Below, piece by piece: positions 16,916 to 26,824 of a stretch of 64,000 nt of DNA. The notes under the pieces are model-generated. The model was not told the origin of the DNA and ran no database searches. It was given only the letters and a program-made list of their open reading frames with translations. Source of the DNA: Chitinophaga pinensis DSM 2588 (GTDB taxonomy: Bacteria; Bacteroidota; Bacteroidia; Chitinophagales; Chitinophagaceae); contig NC_013132.1 in assembly GCF_000024005.1 (NCBI RefSeq), forward strand, positions 1,116,001 to 1,180,000, read 5' to 3'. Position numbers and translations under genes: made by a program. Each line of letters opens with the position of its first letter. Position 1 is the first letter of the stretch.

Positions 16916-18514
16916 CTATAACACAATATTCTGTACAAGGGCGCTCTTCTGAGGATAGTCTGTATTAAAGTGTAAACCGCGGCTTTCCTTACGGAATGAA
17001 GCTCCTTTTACAATCAGGTAGCCGACGGTGATCAGGTTTCTTAATTCACACAACTGAGGGGATACCTCTGTTCTTTCGTACAACTGTTCTGTTTCTTCAT
17101 GCAGAATATCCAGCCTGCGGCTTGCACGCTGCATACGTTCATTTGTACGGACGATACCGAGATAATCGCTCATGATCTGTTTGAGCTCTTTCAGGCTCTG
17201 GGTGATCAGGATCATTTCTTTTGGGGCTGTCGTACCACCTGCATTCCAGTCAGGTACATGCACCTTATGTGTGATGCTGTTAATTTTTTGCACGCCGTCC
17301 AGGTAACAACGATGTGCAAACACCATTGCTTCCAGCAGTGAGTTGGATGCCAGCCTGTTTGCGCCATGCAGACCTGTACTGGAACATTCTCCGCAGGCAT
17401 ACAGGTTATTGATGGACGTACGTCCGTATTCATTTACCTTGATGCCGCCGCAACTATAGTGGGCTGCGGGTGCTACGGGAATCATGTCTTTCTTTACATC
17501 TATGCCGGATGCCAGGCATTTTTCATAGATGTTGGGGAAGTGATGAATGAACTTCTCCTGATCCATGTGCCGGCAGTCGAGATATACGTACTCTGTACCG
17601 GTGATCTTCATTTCACTGTCTATCGCTCTTGCCACGATATCGCGTGGGGCGAGTGAAAGACGCGGATCATACTTATGCATGAAATCCTCTCCGTGTATAT
17701 TGCGCAGTATACCGCCGTCGCCACGTACTGCTTCTGTAATCAGGAAAGCGTTGTTCACGCCAGGTTGATACAGGGCGGTCGGGTGGAACTGGATAAACTC
17801 CATGTTCTCGATTCTGCCTTTTGCACGGTATACCATTGCTACGCCATCACCGGTGGCAATAGTCGGATTGGTGGTACTGCGGTATACCTGTCCATTACCA
17901 CCGGTAGCCAGCACGGTAATGCGGCTGAGGATCTTTTCGATCTTGTTGGTCAGCAGGTTCAGTACGTATACGCCGTAACACGCTATATCGGGAGTAGATT
18001 TCGTAATGAGGTATCCCAGGTGATGCTGGGTGATCAGGTCTACCACGAAGCAATGGGTGACCATCTCAATATTGGGTTGCTTGTGTACTGCATCGAGCAG
18101 CGCACGTTCTATTTCTTTACCGGTAACGTCTTTGTAGTGGATCACGCGGAATTCAGAATGACCGCCTTCTTTACCCAGGGAGAAATCTCCGGCTGCGTTT
18201 TTGTCAAAGTTGGCGCCCCATTCAATAATCTCGTTGACACGTTCTGGTCCTTCCTTTACCACTATTTCCACAATCTCTTCATTGCAGAGCCCATCACCTG
18301 CGATCAGTGTGTCTTCAATATGCTTTTCAAAGCTGTCGTTTTCGAGATCGTTCACTACAGCAACTCCACCCTGTGCGTATTTGGTATTGGTCTCATCCTC
18401 ATGTGATTTGGTGATGATGGTAATTTTCTTGTCAGGACATGCTGCCGCTACCTTGAGGGCATAGGTCAATCCTGCTATACCGGAACCAATAACTAAGAAA
18501 TCTGTTTGTTCCAT
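16916..18514 (-). CDS. nadB: L-aspartate oxidase
   Basis: 532-residue flavoenzyme that oxidises L-aspartate to iminoaspartate, the first step of de novo NAD synthesis. The FAD-binding N-terminus is VIGSGIAGLTYALKVA; further motifs are YAQGGVAVVN, HPTALYQPG and ACGECSSTGLHGANRLASNS, with the succinate dehydrogenase-like C-terminal helical domain. The length is normal. nadA and nadC are not in the window. Confidence 0.95.
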   Translation of the reverse strand: MEQTDFLVIGSGIAGLTYALKVAAACPDKKITIITKSHEDETNTKYAQGGVAVVNDLENDSFEKHIEDTLIAGDGLCNEEIVEIVVKEGPERVNEIIEWGANFDKNAAGDFSLGKEGGHSEFRVIHYKDVTGKEIERALLDAVHKQPNIEMVTHCFVVDLITQHHLGYLITKSTPDIACYGVYVLNLLTNKIEKILSRITVLATGGNGQVYRSTTNPTIATGDGVAMVYRAKGRIENMEFIQFHPTALYQPGVNNAFLITEAVRGDGGILRNIHGEDFMHKYDPRLSLAPRDIVARAIDSEMKITGTEYVYLDCRHMDQEKFIHHFPNIYEKCLASGIDVKKDMIPVAPAAHYSCGGIKVNEYGRTSINNLYACGECSSTGLHGANRLASNSLLEAMVFAHRCYLDGVQKINSITHKVHVPDWNAGGTTAPKEMILITQSLKELKQIMSDYLGIVRTNERMQRASRRLDILHEETEQLYERTEVSPQLCELRNLITVGYLIVKGASFRKESRGLHFNTDYPQKSALVQNIVL

Positions 18515-18574
18515 AAGCTATTCTCGTCAAGCAAGGATCAAATGTACGGTTTAATACGGTTTATTTGCTCCCAT

Positions 18575-19273
18575 TTATTGCACGGCATAGCCCCGGCGCA
18601 TACGGAGATAGAGTAGTCCGCCGGTAACCAGGCCCCATTGCGCCAGTCCGTACGTCAGCATGATAAGAAAGGTGCCCATTTCCAGGGGGTGGTAGAAGTA
18701 ATGGATGGCGATAATCGCGCAGGAAATAATATAAAGACCCGCTCCGGCCATGGCATACCAACCGGAAGGCTGTTCTTTCAGTCTGTAGGCATGTTTAACA
18801 GCCTGTAACATCACGGAGGCGATACCGGCAAAAATGATCACGGGAATGGTCAGCTGGCCCAGATAGGGTAACATGAAGTAAATAAATGCAATGACAGCTG
18901 CCTGTGCGGCAAAGATAAATGCCCACTGACAGCGGGGCAGGGGATAGTTGGAATACCGGATCTTCAGGAAGAATCCTATATACGCCATTAATGAAAACGC
19001 AAAGGTGATCAGGCTAAATGAGAAAAACCAGGTATTCTGTTCAGAAAACAGCAGGAACATGTCACCAAAACCTGTGAAGAACAGGGCGGCCAGCATGGAA
19101 ATCCGGAATACCGAGGGGATGCCTTCAGTGCCCAGCACAAACTGGATGGCCAGTATAAACGGCAACAGGAACTTTGAGGCGTAACTGAGTATATCCAGAT
19201 GAAACACAATGGCCAAGAGGTGAACAAATAGCGTGACAGCGTACAATATGTTTAATACACTTCTCCCTTGCAT
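18575..19273 (-). CDS. YhhN-like (lysoplasmalogenase family) membrane protein
   Basis: 232 residues with about eight hydrophobic helices and short loops. Family-like positions are SKFLLPFILAIQF after the second helix and ALFFTGFGDMFLLF, which contains the Asp expected in YhhN/TMEM86 proteins. Characterised members hydrolyse lysoplasmalogens or related vinyl-ether lipids. Here the family is judged from pattern only and the activity is unproven. It lies between nadB and the sensor kinase on the same strand. Confidence 0.7.
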   Translation of the reverse strand: MQGRSVLNILYAVTLFVHLLAIVFHLDILSYASKFLLPFILAIQFVLGTEGIPSVFRISMLAALFFTGFGDMFLLFSEQNTWFFSFSLITFAFSLMAYIGFFLKIRYSNYPLPRCQWAFIFAAQAAVIAFIYFMLPYLGQLTIPVIIFAGIASVMLQAVKHAYRLKEQPSGWYAMAGAGLYIISCAIIAIHYFYHPLEMGTFLIMLTYGLAQWGLVTGGLLYLRMRRGYAVQ

Positions 19274-19321
19274 AATGAGCGTTATAATATCTTAAAGTAC
19301 GACATCTTTGTCTAAATGGTT

Positions 19322-20659
19322 TCAGCTAACAGGGAGGAATACCGAAAAGGTTGTGCCATTATTTCCGGAACGGCTCACTTTGAGCTGTCCGCCATGTGAT
19401 TGTATGATTTGCTGGGAGAGGCTCAGACCGATACCACTGCCTTTTTTCTTGGTGGTATAGAAGGGGATGAAAATCTTGTTCATGGCTTCCGCGTCGATAC
19501 CCGGACCGTTGTCAATAATCTCAATATGCACCTGGCTGGGGGTATTCATGGTTGCTTTTACCTGTATGGCGGGCGTATGGGTTTGCTCCAGTGCATCCAT
19601 GGCATTTTTAATCAGGTTGATCATAACCATCTGTAACTGGGCGACATCTGCATGGATCTCTGTGCCGGCAGCGTCTATTTCGTAGTGATAATAGATACCT
19701 GCCTGTTTGAGTTCCGGTTGTAACAAACTGCTCACACCACTCAGGAGTTCTTTTATATTGACCTGTGTAAACTGTGGTTTAGGCAGTGTCGTATAGTCCC
19801 GGTAAGCATTTACGAAGTTCATAATCCCTTTACTCCGGCTCTTGATCGTTTCCAGTGCTTCCTGGAGATCCTCAATGGCTTCTTTCTGGGCTGCTTCCGG
19901 AGAAATATCCTGTTCTACGATATCCTGCATGGTGCCTATCAGGGATACGATCGGCGTTACGGAGTTCATGATCTCGTGACGTAATATCTTGGTCAGGTTC
20001 TGCCAGGCTTCCAGTTCTTTCTGTTGCAGTTCGGCATGAATGTTCTGCAGAGAGATCAGTTTGATAAGCCGGCCTTGTAGTCTTACGCTGGCTGCATGAA
20101 TAGACAGCTGCTGTTCCTGCCGGGTATGATACAGTATTTTACTTCCTGAACGGATCTCCATCAGGTATTCCGGTAAACCCGGATGGCTGTTTTTCAGTTC
20201 GGAAATATTGCGTAGTCTGTAGATGCCCAACAGGCGGAATGCTGCCGGATTAATCAGCTCAATATGCCCTTCTGTATCAAAGGAAAGAACGCCTATACTG
20301 ATATGTTGTACGATCGTATCTATGTACTTCAGGTTGGCCTCTTTTTCGGCCCTGGTTTGCCGGAAGGCCTCCAGCACCTCATTAAACTGGTGGTTTAGTG
20401 CCTGGAAGCTTTTGCCCAGTTTATTATCGGCGCTGAAGCGGATGGAAAAGTCTTCGTAGCGGATGGATTCCAGGAACAGTGTCAGTTTTCTGTTTACCCG
20501 GTTGATGTAGTAATACATGCCATATATCTGCATACAGATCAGGATTGCCATGGCTATTCCCGGAAAAACGCCAAGCACTGTCCATACCCATACACTGGTA
20601 ATGGTGCTGAGGGTCAGGAGGATAATACGCAGTAATATATTGACACTGAACTTGTTCAT
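19322..20659 (-). CDS. NtrB-like sensor histidine kinase
   Basis: 445 residues. Two N-terminal membrane helices lie at about residues 8-52. A PAS-like segment (HISIGVLSFDTEGHIELINP) spans about 118-200. The H-box is LRHEIMNSVTP with His228 as the phosphate acceptor. The ATPase domain has MVMINLIKNAMDAL, IIDNGPGID and KKKGSGIGLSLSQQI. There is no real periplasmic loop between the helices, so the signal is probably intramembrane or cytoplasmic. It begins nine bases after the stop of the NtrC-like gene, its obvious partner. Confidence 0.93.
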   Translation of the reverse strand: MNKFSVNILLRIILLTLSTITSVWVWTVLGVFPGIAMAILICMQIYGMYYYINRVNRKLTLFLESIRYEDFSIRFSADNKLGKSFQALNHQFNEVLEAFRQTRAEKEANLKYIDTIVQHISIGVLSFDTEGHIELINPAAFRLLGIYRLRNISELKNSHPGLPEYLMEIRSGSKILYHTRQEQQLSIHAASVRLQGRLIKLISLQNIHAELQQKELEAWQNLTKILRHEIMNSVTPIVSLIGTMQDIVEQDISPEAAQKEAIEDLQEALETIKSRSKGIMNFVNAYRDYTTLPKPQFTQVNIKELLSGVSSLLQPELKQAGIYYHYEIDAAGTEIHADVAQLQMVMINLIKNAMDALEQTHTPAIQVKATMNTPSQVHIEIIDNGPGIDAEAMNKIFIPFYTTKKKGSGIGLSLSQQIIQSHGGQLKVSRSGNNGTTFSVFLPVS

Positions 20660-20668
20660 TGTAAACTA

Positions 20669-22021
20669 CTAGATGTTATATTTTTCCAGTCTTCTGTAAA
20701 GGGCAGCTCTGCTCAGTCCCAGTTCTTTGGCTGCTTCTGTGATATTGCCATTACACTTTTTCATGGCCTGGGTAATGATATTGCGTTCCATTTCCTCCAG
20801 GTTGTAGCCTGTATTCAGGGCTTGTTCCTGTATCGGATTTTTTACGAATACGTCTTTCGGCATGAGCGTTTTGCCCTGGGAGAGGATCACGGCTCTTTCC
20901 ATGGCATGTTGCAGTTCGCGGATGTTACCCGGCCATTCGTACTGGCGTAGCTGCTGTATGAGTGATTCATGCAGGCTGGTTACGGTACGTTTATATTTTG
21001 TGGCATATTTCTCCAGGAAATATTCGGCCAACGGAACGATATCTTCCAGACGTTCACGTAAAGGGGGCAGCTGGATCTCTATGGTATTGATACGGTAGAG
21101 TAAGTCCTGCCGGAACTGGTATTCTGCTGCCATACGCTGAATGTTCCTGTTAGTCGCTGTGATCAGGCGTACGTCTATGGAGGTAGATTTGTTGCTACCT
21201 ACTTTGGTCACGGCCCTGTTTTGCAAGACGGTCAGCAGCTTTGCCTGTAAAGGCAGGGAGATATTTCCCAGTTCATCCAGGAAAATGGAGCCGCCGTTGG
21301 CTTCTTCAAAGCGGCCGGTACGGTCTTCCCTGGCATCGGTAAATGCGCCTTTCACATGGCCGAACAGTTCACTTTCGAACAGGGTTTCGCTGATAGCTCC
21401 CAGATCGACGCTGACAAACGGTTGTTTATTACGGAGCGATAAAGCATGTATGTGACGGGCAAGTAGGTCTTTACCGGTACCATTTTCACCCAGTATCAAC
21501 ACATTGGCGTCTGTGCCAGCTACCCGGGCGGCAGTGTCCAGTACCTGCTGCATGGCTTCGCTGCTGCCAATGATATTAACGTCTGACTGTGGGGTTGCCG
21601 GTGTTGTTACCACCTTTTCTTTATTACCACGCTTCTTATTATAGGCGGCCTGCATGGTCGCCAGCAGTTTATCGTTTTCCCATGGCTTCAGTACAAAATC
21701 GACCGCTCCGGCTTTGATTGCCCTTACAGCCATTTCGACGTCTCCGTAGGCCGTAAAGAGTACGACTGCTACTTCGGGTCTGATGTCCAGGATACGGTCC
21801 AGCCATTCAAAGCCTTCCTTCCCGCTACTGAGGTCGCGGGTAAAGTTCATATCCAGCAGGATCACATCATAATCGAAATTGGTGACCATGTAGGGGATCT
21901 TCTGCGGGTTACGTTCAAAGTCAACCTGTTCAAAATGGCGCTTTAACAATAAACGGGCGGCGCGCAGCACGTCCATGTCGTCATCTACAATAAGAATTTT
22001 ACCGGGTAAGGGTGTGGTCAT
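20669..22021 (-). CDS. NtrC family sigma-54-dependent response regulator
   Basis: 450 residues: an N-terminal receiver with Asp57 in VILLDMNF, then the AAA+ domain with Walker A GENGTGKD (178-185), the sigma-54 contact loop GAFTDA (225-230) and a Walker B-type IFLDELGNI, then a Fis-type helix-turn-helix at the end (NITEAAKELGLSRAALYRR). It should activate sigma-54 promoters after phosphorylation by the kinase encoded just downstream. It is divergent from a long ABC export operon that carries a sigma-54 promoter, the most likely target. Confidence 0.95.
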   Translation of the reverse strand: MTTPLPGKILIVDDDMDVLRAARLLLKRHFEQVDFERNPQKIPYMVTNFDYDVILLDMNFTRDLSSGKEGFEWLDRILDIRPEVAVVLFTAYGDVEMAVRAIKAGAVDFVLKPWENDKLLATMQAAYNKKRGNKEKVVTTPATPQSDVNIIGSSEAMQQVLDTAARVAGTDANVLILGENGTGKDLLARHIHALSLRNKQPFVSVDLGAISETLFESELFGHVKGAFTDAREDRTGRFEEANGGSIFLDELGNISLPLQAKLLTVLQNRAVTKVGSNKSTSIDVRLITATNRNIQRMAAEYQFRQDLLYRINTIEIQLPPLRERLEDIVPLAEYFLEKYATKYKRTVTSLHESLIQQLRQYEWPGNIRELQHAMERAVILSQGKTLMPKDVFVKNPIQEQALNTGYNLEEMERNIITQAMKKCNGNITEAAKELGLSRAALYRRLEKYNI

Positions 22022-22144
22022 AACTTAAGGTCTTGTCTATTGTTTCTGTAATGAATCCGCAAAACGTGTTCCTGACAGGGGCCGTGGGATGTCTACCCGT
22101 GGCGGATGCGGCCACTGGCAATATTATAAAAAGATTTCGGTTTT

Positions 22145-22163
22145 TACAGGCTGTCTGCCTGTA
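22145..22163. promoter_or_regulatory. dyad, candidate upstream activating sequence for the NtrC-like regulator
   Basis: TACAGGC (22145-22151) and GCCTGTA (22157-22163) are perfect inverted repeats separated by TGTCT. The dyad lies about 100 bp upstream of the -24/-12 promoter, the usual distance for enhancer sites of this activator family. Confidence 0.45.
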
Positions 22164-22264
22164 TAGCGGGAATTGTCCGGAAATGGACGTCTGGTGTACG
22201 CTTCAGGACGATCATTGATAGGGCTTGTCCTCTGAAATGCCCTACTGTATTGTGTTTCGGGCTT

Positions 22265-22279
22265 TGGCATGACCGTTGC
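22265..22279 (+). promoter_or_regulatory. sigma-54 (-24/-12) promoter of the export operon
   Basis: TGGCAT, five bases, then TTGC matches the sigma-54 consensus TGGCAC-N5-TTGC at all conserved positions except the sixth base. It ends 30 bp before the ATG of the first operon gene and faces away from the NtrC-like gene. Confidence 0.75.
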
Positions 22280-22309
22280 CTTATTCGGTCAGGAAAGTAA
22301 GTATCACCT

Positions 22310-23557
22310 ATGGACAGAAAAATAGAAAAGAAGTACTGGTCTAAAAAGAGAATCGCCCTTATCAGCGGAGGCGCTGTAGTAGCGATGTTACTTCTGTACA
22401 ATCTCATATTTGCCGATCATCGTTCCAAGTTGAACGTAGAGAAAGATAAGATCACTATTTCTACCGTCAGCAAAGGCACCTTTGATCAATATATAGCAGT
22501 TACCGCTGTTGTGTTGCCTCTTAAAACAATTCGCCTCGATGCCATCGTAGGCGGTTATGTCAGTCAGAAATACCTGGAGGGGGGTAGCATGGTTAAAAAG
22601 GGCGACAGCATTCTGCGCCTGGAAAACCAGAACCTGATGATGGACTTTGTAAATCATGAAACGGAAATCTACCGTCTGATCAACGAACTCCAGAATACCC
22701 GCCAGACCCTGAAGCAGAACCGTTTTACTATGCAGCAGACCGTGGCAAACCTGGATTTTCAGATCGAACAGGCCAAAGACCTGTATGATCGTACCAAACA
22801 ACTGGTAGACGAGAAGATCGTTTCCCGGCAGGAGTTTATAAAAAATAAGCTTGATTATGAGCGTCTTGTGAAACAGCGCCAGATAGAGGTAGAAAGCCAG
22901 CGCTTCCAGGAGGACAATGCCAAAATACAGATAGATCGCCTTGAGTCAACTATTCTCCGTACGCAGCGTAACCTTCAGATGATGAAGGATAACCTGAGTA
23001 ACCTGGTGTTGAGAGCGCCTATCGACGGACAATTATCCTCTGTTGACGCCGAAGTAGGGGGAAGCATCACTGCCGGTCAGAATATTGGTCAGATCGATGA
23101 CCTGGATGGCTTCAAGATGCGTGCGGAAGTGGACGAGCATTATATCTCCAGGGTATTCCCGGGTTTGAAATCCACTTTTGAGTTCAATAACAAAACCTAT
23201 GTATTATCTATCATCAAAGTATATCCTGAGGTGAAAAACGGTCGTTTCAATGTCGATATGAAATTCGAAAAAGAAATGCCGGAAGGGATCCGTCGCGGAC
23301 AATCGTCTCCTATCCGCCTGGAATTAGGTAAGTCCTCTTCCGCGCTGTTGCTGCCGGTAGGTGGTTTCTTCTCCGACACCGGTGGTAACTGGGTATATGT
23401 AGTGGATAAAGCTGGAAACAGGGCCGTAAAACGGAACATTTCCCTGGGACAGAAAAACCCACAGTATTTTGAAATACTGGAAGGTTTGCAGGAGGGTGAA
23501 CAGGTCATTACTTCTTCGTATGAAAATTTCGGAGACAAAGAGGTTTTAGTATTTTAA
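22310..23557 (+). CDS. HlyD/RND-type periplasmic adaptor protein (first of two)
   Basis: 415 residues. One N-terminal membrane helix (IALISGGAVVAMLLLYNLIF) anchors it to the inner membrane. A biotinyl-lipoyl half follows (VGGYVSQKYLEGGSMVKKGDSI), then a long coiled coil rich in Gln, Arg and Glu at about 120-235, the second lipoyl half (LVLRAPIDGQLSSVDAEVG) and beta-barrel domains. Such adaptors bridge an inner-membrane pump to a TolC channel. It is the promoter-proximal gene of the operon and is 88 bp upstream of the first permease. A small hairpin (23593-23612, CCTCTGC/GCAGAGG) lies in that gap. Confidence 0.9.
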   Translation: MDRKIEKKYWSKKRIALISGGAVVAMLLLYNLIFADHRSKLNVEKDKITISTVSKGTFDQYIAVTAVVLPLKTIRLDAIVGGYVSQKYLEGGSMVKKGDSILRLENQNLMMDFVNHETEIYRLINELQNTRQTLKQNRFTMQQTVANLDFQIEQAKDLYDRTKQLVDEKIVSRQEFIKNKLDYERLVKQRQIEVESQRFQEDNAKIQIDRLESTILRTQRNLQMMKDNLSNLVLRAPIDGQLSSVDAEVGGSITAGQNIGQIDDLDGFKMRAEVDEHYISRVFPGLKSTFEFNNKTYVLSIIKVYPEVKNGRFNVDMKFEKEMPEGIRRGQSSPIRLELGKSSSALLLPVGGFFSDTGGNWVYVVDKAGNRAVKRNISLGQKNPQYFEILEGLQEGEQVITSSYENFGDKEVLVF

Positions 23558-23645
23558 TACGGCAGTCACAGTTGTTTTAGTTCCGGTGCCAGCCTCTGCA
23601 AGTCCGCAGAGGTGGTATCCCGAACACCTCACCTGAAAACTATAT

Positions 23646-26051
23646 ATGCAGATGATCAGCACTTACATCACCATTGCATTAAGACATCTTGCGAAACGCA
23701 AACTGTTTTCGTTTATCAACATTGCAGGACTTGCCATTGGCATTACCTTCTCTCTTCTCATTACTGTTTATATCTGGGAGGAGAAACAAGTCAACCGTGA
23801 CCTGAATAATCTTCCACAGCAGTATTTCATGCAATCTGCCTGGAAGGCTGATAACATGTACATGCCGCTGATCACTCCCGCGATGCTGGCAAAGGGGCTG
23901 CATGATCAATACCCTTCGCTGGTGGCTGATTATTATCGTACGTATCCCTGTTCTGCCAATGCTACTTACAAAGACAGGCATTTCAGGGTAGGGCTTCAGC
24001 CGGGGGATACGACTATCGTATCGAATTTCGGCCTGACGATGTTGTATGGTGATCCGGCCCATGCTTTCCGTGATAATAATTCTGTTGTAATTACGGAAGA
24101 AACAGCGATGAAGTTCTTTGGTAAAGCGAATGCACTGGATGAAGTGCTGACAATAGATACAAGGCAGGACGGTAAGAAAAATTACACGGTTACCGGCGTA
24201 TTGAAAAGTGAAGCAAGAGAGAATAGTGTGACGACCATCAACGGGTTTAAGAATGACATCTTTATGCCGATGCAGAGTGTTGATTACTTTTTAGGTAAAG
24301 ATGGCGATAAAGACTGGAACAATGTGTGTATGGCGTCTTACATCCAGTTGAAACCAGGTGTAACACCTGCACAGCTGGATGGGCCTATCCGTAAACTGGT
24401 AGCGATGAATTGCAATCAGCAGCTGAAAGACAATATGGGTATTCAGCTGGTAGGGCTGGATTCATTCTATCTCGATACCAACAATGGTCTGGTAAGAAAA
24501 ATGATTTACATACTGGCCATTATTGCGGGTTTCGTCTTGCTGATGGCAGTGATCAACTATGTGAATATCAGTGTGGGGAACTCTACGTATCGCCTGAAAG
24601 AGATCGGTCTGCGTAAAGTGTTTGGCGGCAGACGTCAGCAGCTGGTTGCACAATTCCTTGCAGAATCAATCGTACTAACCGGTATATCGGCCTTTCTGTC
24701 CATTGCTTTCTATGAGCTGCTTCGTCCTGTATTCGGGCAGATCCTGAACAAAACGTTACCCCATGTATGGTCTTTCTCCGGAATGCTGGTATTGTTTTAT
24801 TTGTTGCTGGTGCTGGCTGTCGGATTGGTAGCGGGTATATATCCTGCTTTTGTGCTGACGGCCAACAACCTGCTGAAAGTACTGAAGGGAAAGATATCCG
24901 TAGGAAAGGGGGAGCTTGTTTTTCGGAAAGCTTCCCTTGTTCTACAGTTTTCCATCGCGATACTGGTATTTGTATGTACACTTTATATTTCCCGCCAGAT
25001 CAACTATTTCTTCAACAGGGATCTGGGATATAATAAAGAGCAGTTGCTGGTTATTTCTTCTGTGCCCCGTCAGTGGGATAGCACAGGACTGAAACGCCTG
25101 GAGCTGTTAAGAGATGAAATGATGCAGAAGGCCGGTGTGGTCAGCGCCACGATTTCTTATGAAGTACCTGATGGTATGAATGGCGGCAGTTTGCCCATGT
25201 TACCGCAAGGCGCTGCCAGCGATGCACCAGTCAATGTAGAAAGACTTGTTACAGACGGAAACTATGCTTCTACTTTCGGCCTGAAACTGACTGCCGGCCG
25301 CTTCTTCACTGATCATGACAGTCCGATGGATGTGGTGCTCAACGAAACTGCTGTGAAAGCATTGCAACTGAAGCAGGGCGTTGGTCAGGAAATACGTATC
25401 GCTGGTAATGATACCAGGCTGACGGTAAGAGGGATCGTAAAAGACTTTCACTTTTTTAACATGGGGCAGAAGATCGCACCAATGATATTCTTCACCCAGC
25501 AGATTAATCCGGCATACCGTTTCCTGAGCATCAAACTGAAGACGGCTGATATCAGGAAGAGCATTGCCGGTATTGAATCTACCTTCAAATCCCGCTATAG
25601 CGATTCTCCATTTGATTATTTCTTTATGGATGAAAAGTTTCAGGCAATGTACTTCAGTGAAACCCGCCTGAAAAAGGCAGCTGATGTAGCTACCGGATTA
25701 AACTTTGTGATTATCTTACTGGGAGCTGCGGGGGTGGTGGCCTTCAGTCTGACCCGTCGTGCGAAGGAAGTGGGCGTGAGAAAAGTACTGGGTGCGAACA
25801 CGCGTAGTATCATCTACCTGTTCCTGAAGGAGTATACTGCCGTTATCATCATTGCTAATATCATCGCCTGGCCGCTTGCTTATTTCCTTGCGAGTAAATG
25901 GCTGGATGGATACGCGTATCGTACCAGTATGAGTTTGGCGCCGTTTATAGTGGCAGGTGGTATTACCTTTAGTTTAACCTATATACTGATTGCATTACAA
26001 AGTTTCCGCACGGCAAATGCCAATCCTACCGGATTGCTGAGACATGAATAA
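23646..26051 (+). CDS. MacB/FtsX-type ABC transporter permease, paralogue 1
   Basis: 801 residues in the double FtsX layout. Helix 1 (about 20-40) is followed by a periplasmic MacB_PCD domain, three helices around 285-410 with YRLKEIGLRKVFGGRRQQL, a second single helix and PCD domain, and three C-terminal helices with RRAKEVGVRKVLGANTRSI. It has no ATP-binding domain and should work with the ATPase encoded next. MacB-like exporters act mechanically on periplasmic or outer-leaflet substrates rather than by transport through the membrane. Of the five paralogues it is the only one before the first ATPase and ends in LLRHE rather than LRTE or similar. Confidence 0.92.
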   Translation: MQMISTYITIALRHLAKRKLFSFINIAGLAIGITFSLLITVYIWEEKQVNRDLNNLPQQYFMQSAWKADNMYMPLITPAMLAKGLHDQYPSLVADYYRTYPCSANATYKDRHFRVGLQPGDTTIVSNFGLTMLYGDPAHAFRDNNSVVITEETAMKFFGKANALDEVLTIDTRQDGKKNYTVTGVLKSEARENSVTTINGFKNDIFMPMQSVDYFLGKDGDKDWNNVCMASYIQLKPGVTPAQLDGPIRKLVAMNCNQQLKDNMGIQLVGLDSFYLDTNNGLVRKMIYILAIIAGFVLLMAVINYVNISVGNSTYRLKEIGLRKVFGGRRQQLVAQFLAESIVLTGISAFLSIAFYELLRPVFGQILNKTLPHVWSFSGMLVLFYLLLVLAVGLVAGIYPAFVLTANNLLKVLKGKISVGKGELVFRKASLVLQFSIAILVFVCTLYISRQINYFFNRDLGYNKEQLLVISSVPRQWDSTGLKRLELLRDEMMQKAGVVSATISYEVPDGMNGGSLPMLPQGAASDAPVNVERLVTDGNYASTFGLKLTAGRFFTDHDSPMDVVLNETAVKALQLKQGVGQEIRIAGNDTRLTVRGIVKDFHFFNMGQKIAPMIFFTQQINPAYRFLSIKLKTADIRKSIAGIESTFKSRYSDSPFDYFFMDEKFQAMYFSETRLKKAADVATGLNFVIILLGAAGVVAFSLTRRAKEVGVRKVLGANTRSIIYLFLKEYTAVIIIANIIAWPLAYFLASKWLDGYAYRTSMSLAPFIVAGGITFSLTYILIALQSFRTANANPTGLLRHE

Positions 26052-26090
26052 ATAAAACCCTTATTCTAAAATTTTTAATAAACCGAAGTC

Positions 26091-26780
26091 ATGATACGTA
26101 CAGTCAATCTTCAAAAGATTTTTACAACAGAAGAAATTGAGACTTCTGCATTGAATGGCATTAACATGGAAGTAAAGGATGGTGAATTCGTTGCTATCAT
26201 GGGTCCTTCAGGTTGTGGTAAATCCACCTTGCTGAATATTCTGGGTTTGCTGGATAACCCTAGTGGCGGGGAATATCATTTCTGGGACCATGAAGTAGCG
26301 CGTATGAGCGAACGTCAGCGTGCACAACTCAGAAAGGGTTCTATTGGTTTCGTATTCCAGAGTTTCAACCTCATTGATGAACTGACTGTATTTGAAAACG
26401 TAGAGTTACCGCTCTTGTATCTGAAGGTACCTGCCAGTGAGAGGAAGGAGAAAGTTGAGAAAGTGCTGGAGCGTATGAATATCATGCATCGCCGTAATCA
26501 CTTCCCGCAGCAGTTATCCGGTGGTCAGCAGCAGCGTGTGGCGATTGCCCGTGCGGTAGTAGCTAATCCGAAAATGATATTGGCGGATGAGCCTACCGGT
26601 AACCTGGATTCTACGAATGGTGAAGAAGTAATGAAGTTGTTGCAGGAGCTGAATGAGGCCGGTACTACGATGATCATGGTAACGCACAGTCCTTATGATG
26701 CTGGTTTTGCACACCGTGTTGTCAACTTATTTGACGGTCGCGTAGTGACTGAAAATATCAAAGAACAATTCCACGTATAG
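26091..26780 (+). CDS. ABC transporter ATP-binding protein, LolD/MacB type (first of two)
   Basis: 229 residues with Walker A GPSGCGKST (38-46), Q-loop region FVFQSFNLIDELTVFEN, signature LSGGQQQRVAIARA, Walker [14 protein letters not shown] and the H-loop VTHSPYDA. All catalytic motifs are intact. It lies 39 bp after permease 1 and 44 bp before permease 2 and presumably powers one or more of the permeases. Confidence 0.94.
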   Translation: MIRTVNLQKIFTTEEIETSALNGINMEVKDGEFVAIMGPSGCGKSTLLNILGLLDNPSGGEYHFWDHEVARMSERQRAQLRKGSIGFVFQSFNLIDELTVFENVELPLLYLKVPASERKEKVEKVLERMNIMHRRNHFPQQLSGGQQQRVAIARAVVANPKMILADEPTGNLDSTNGEEVMKLLQELNEAGTTMIMVTHSPYDAGFAHRVVNLFDGRVVTENIKEQFHV

Positions 26781-26824
26781 CGCTTGTCTGATATACCCTT
26801 TACTCACCTTTTAAACTGACTCAT

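Noticed and set aside
22145..22163. Rho-independent terminator for the NtrC-like gene or for a plus-strand transcript
   Set aside because: The stem has only seven pairs and no T tract, and the NtrC-like gene starts rather than ends on this side. An activator site fits better.
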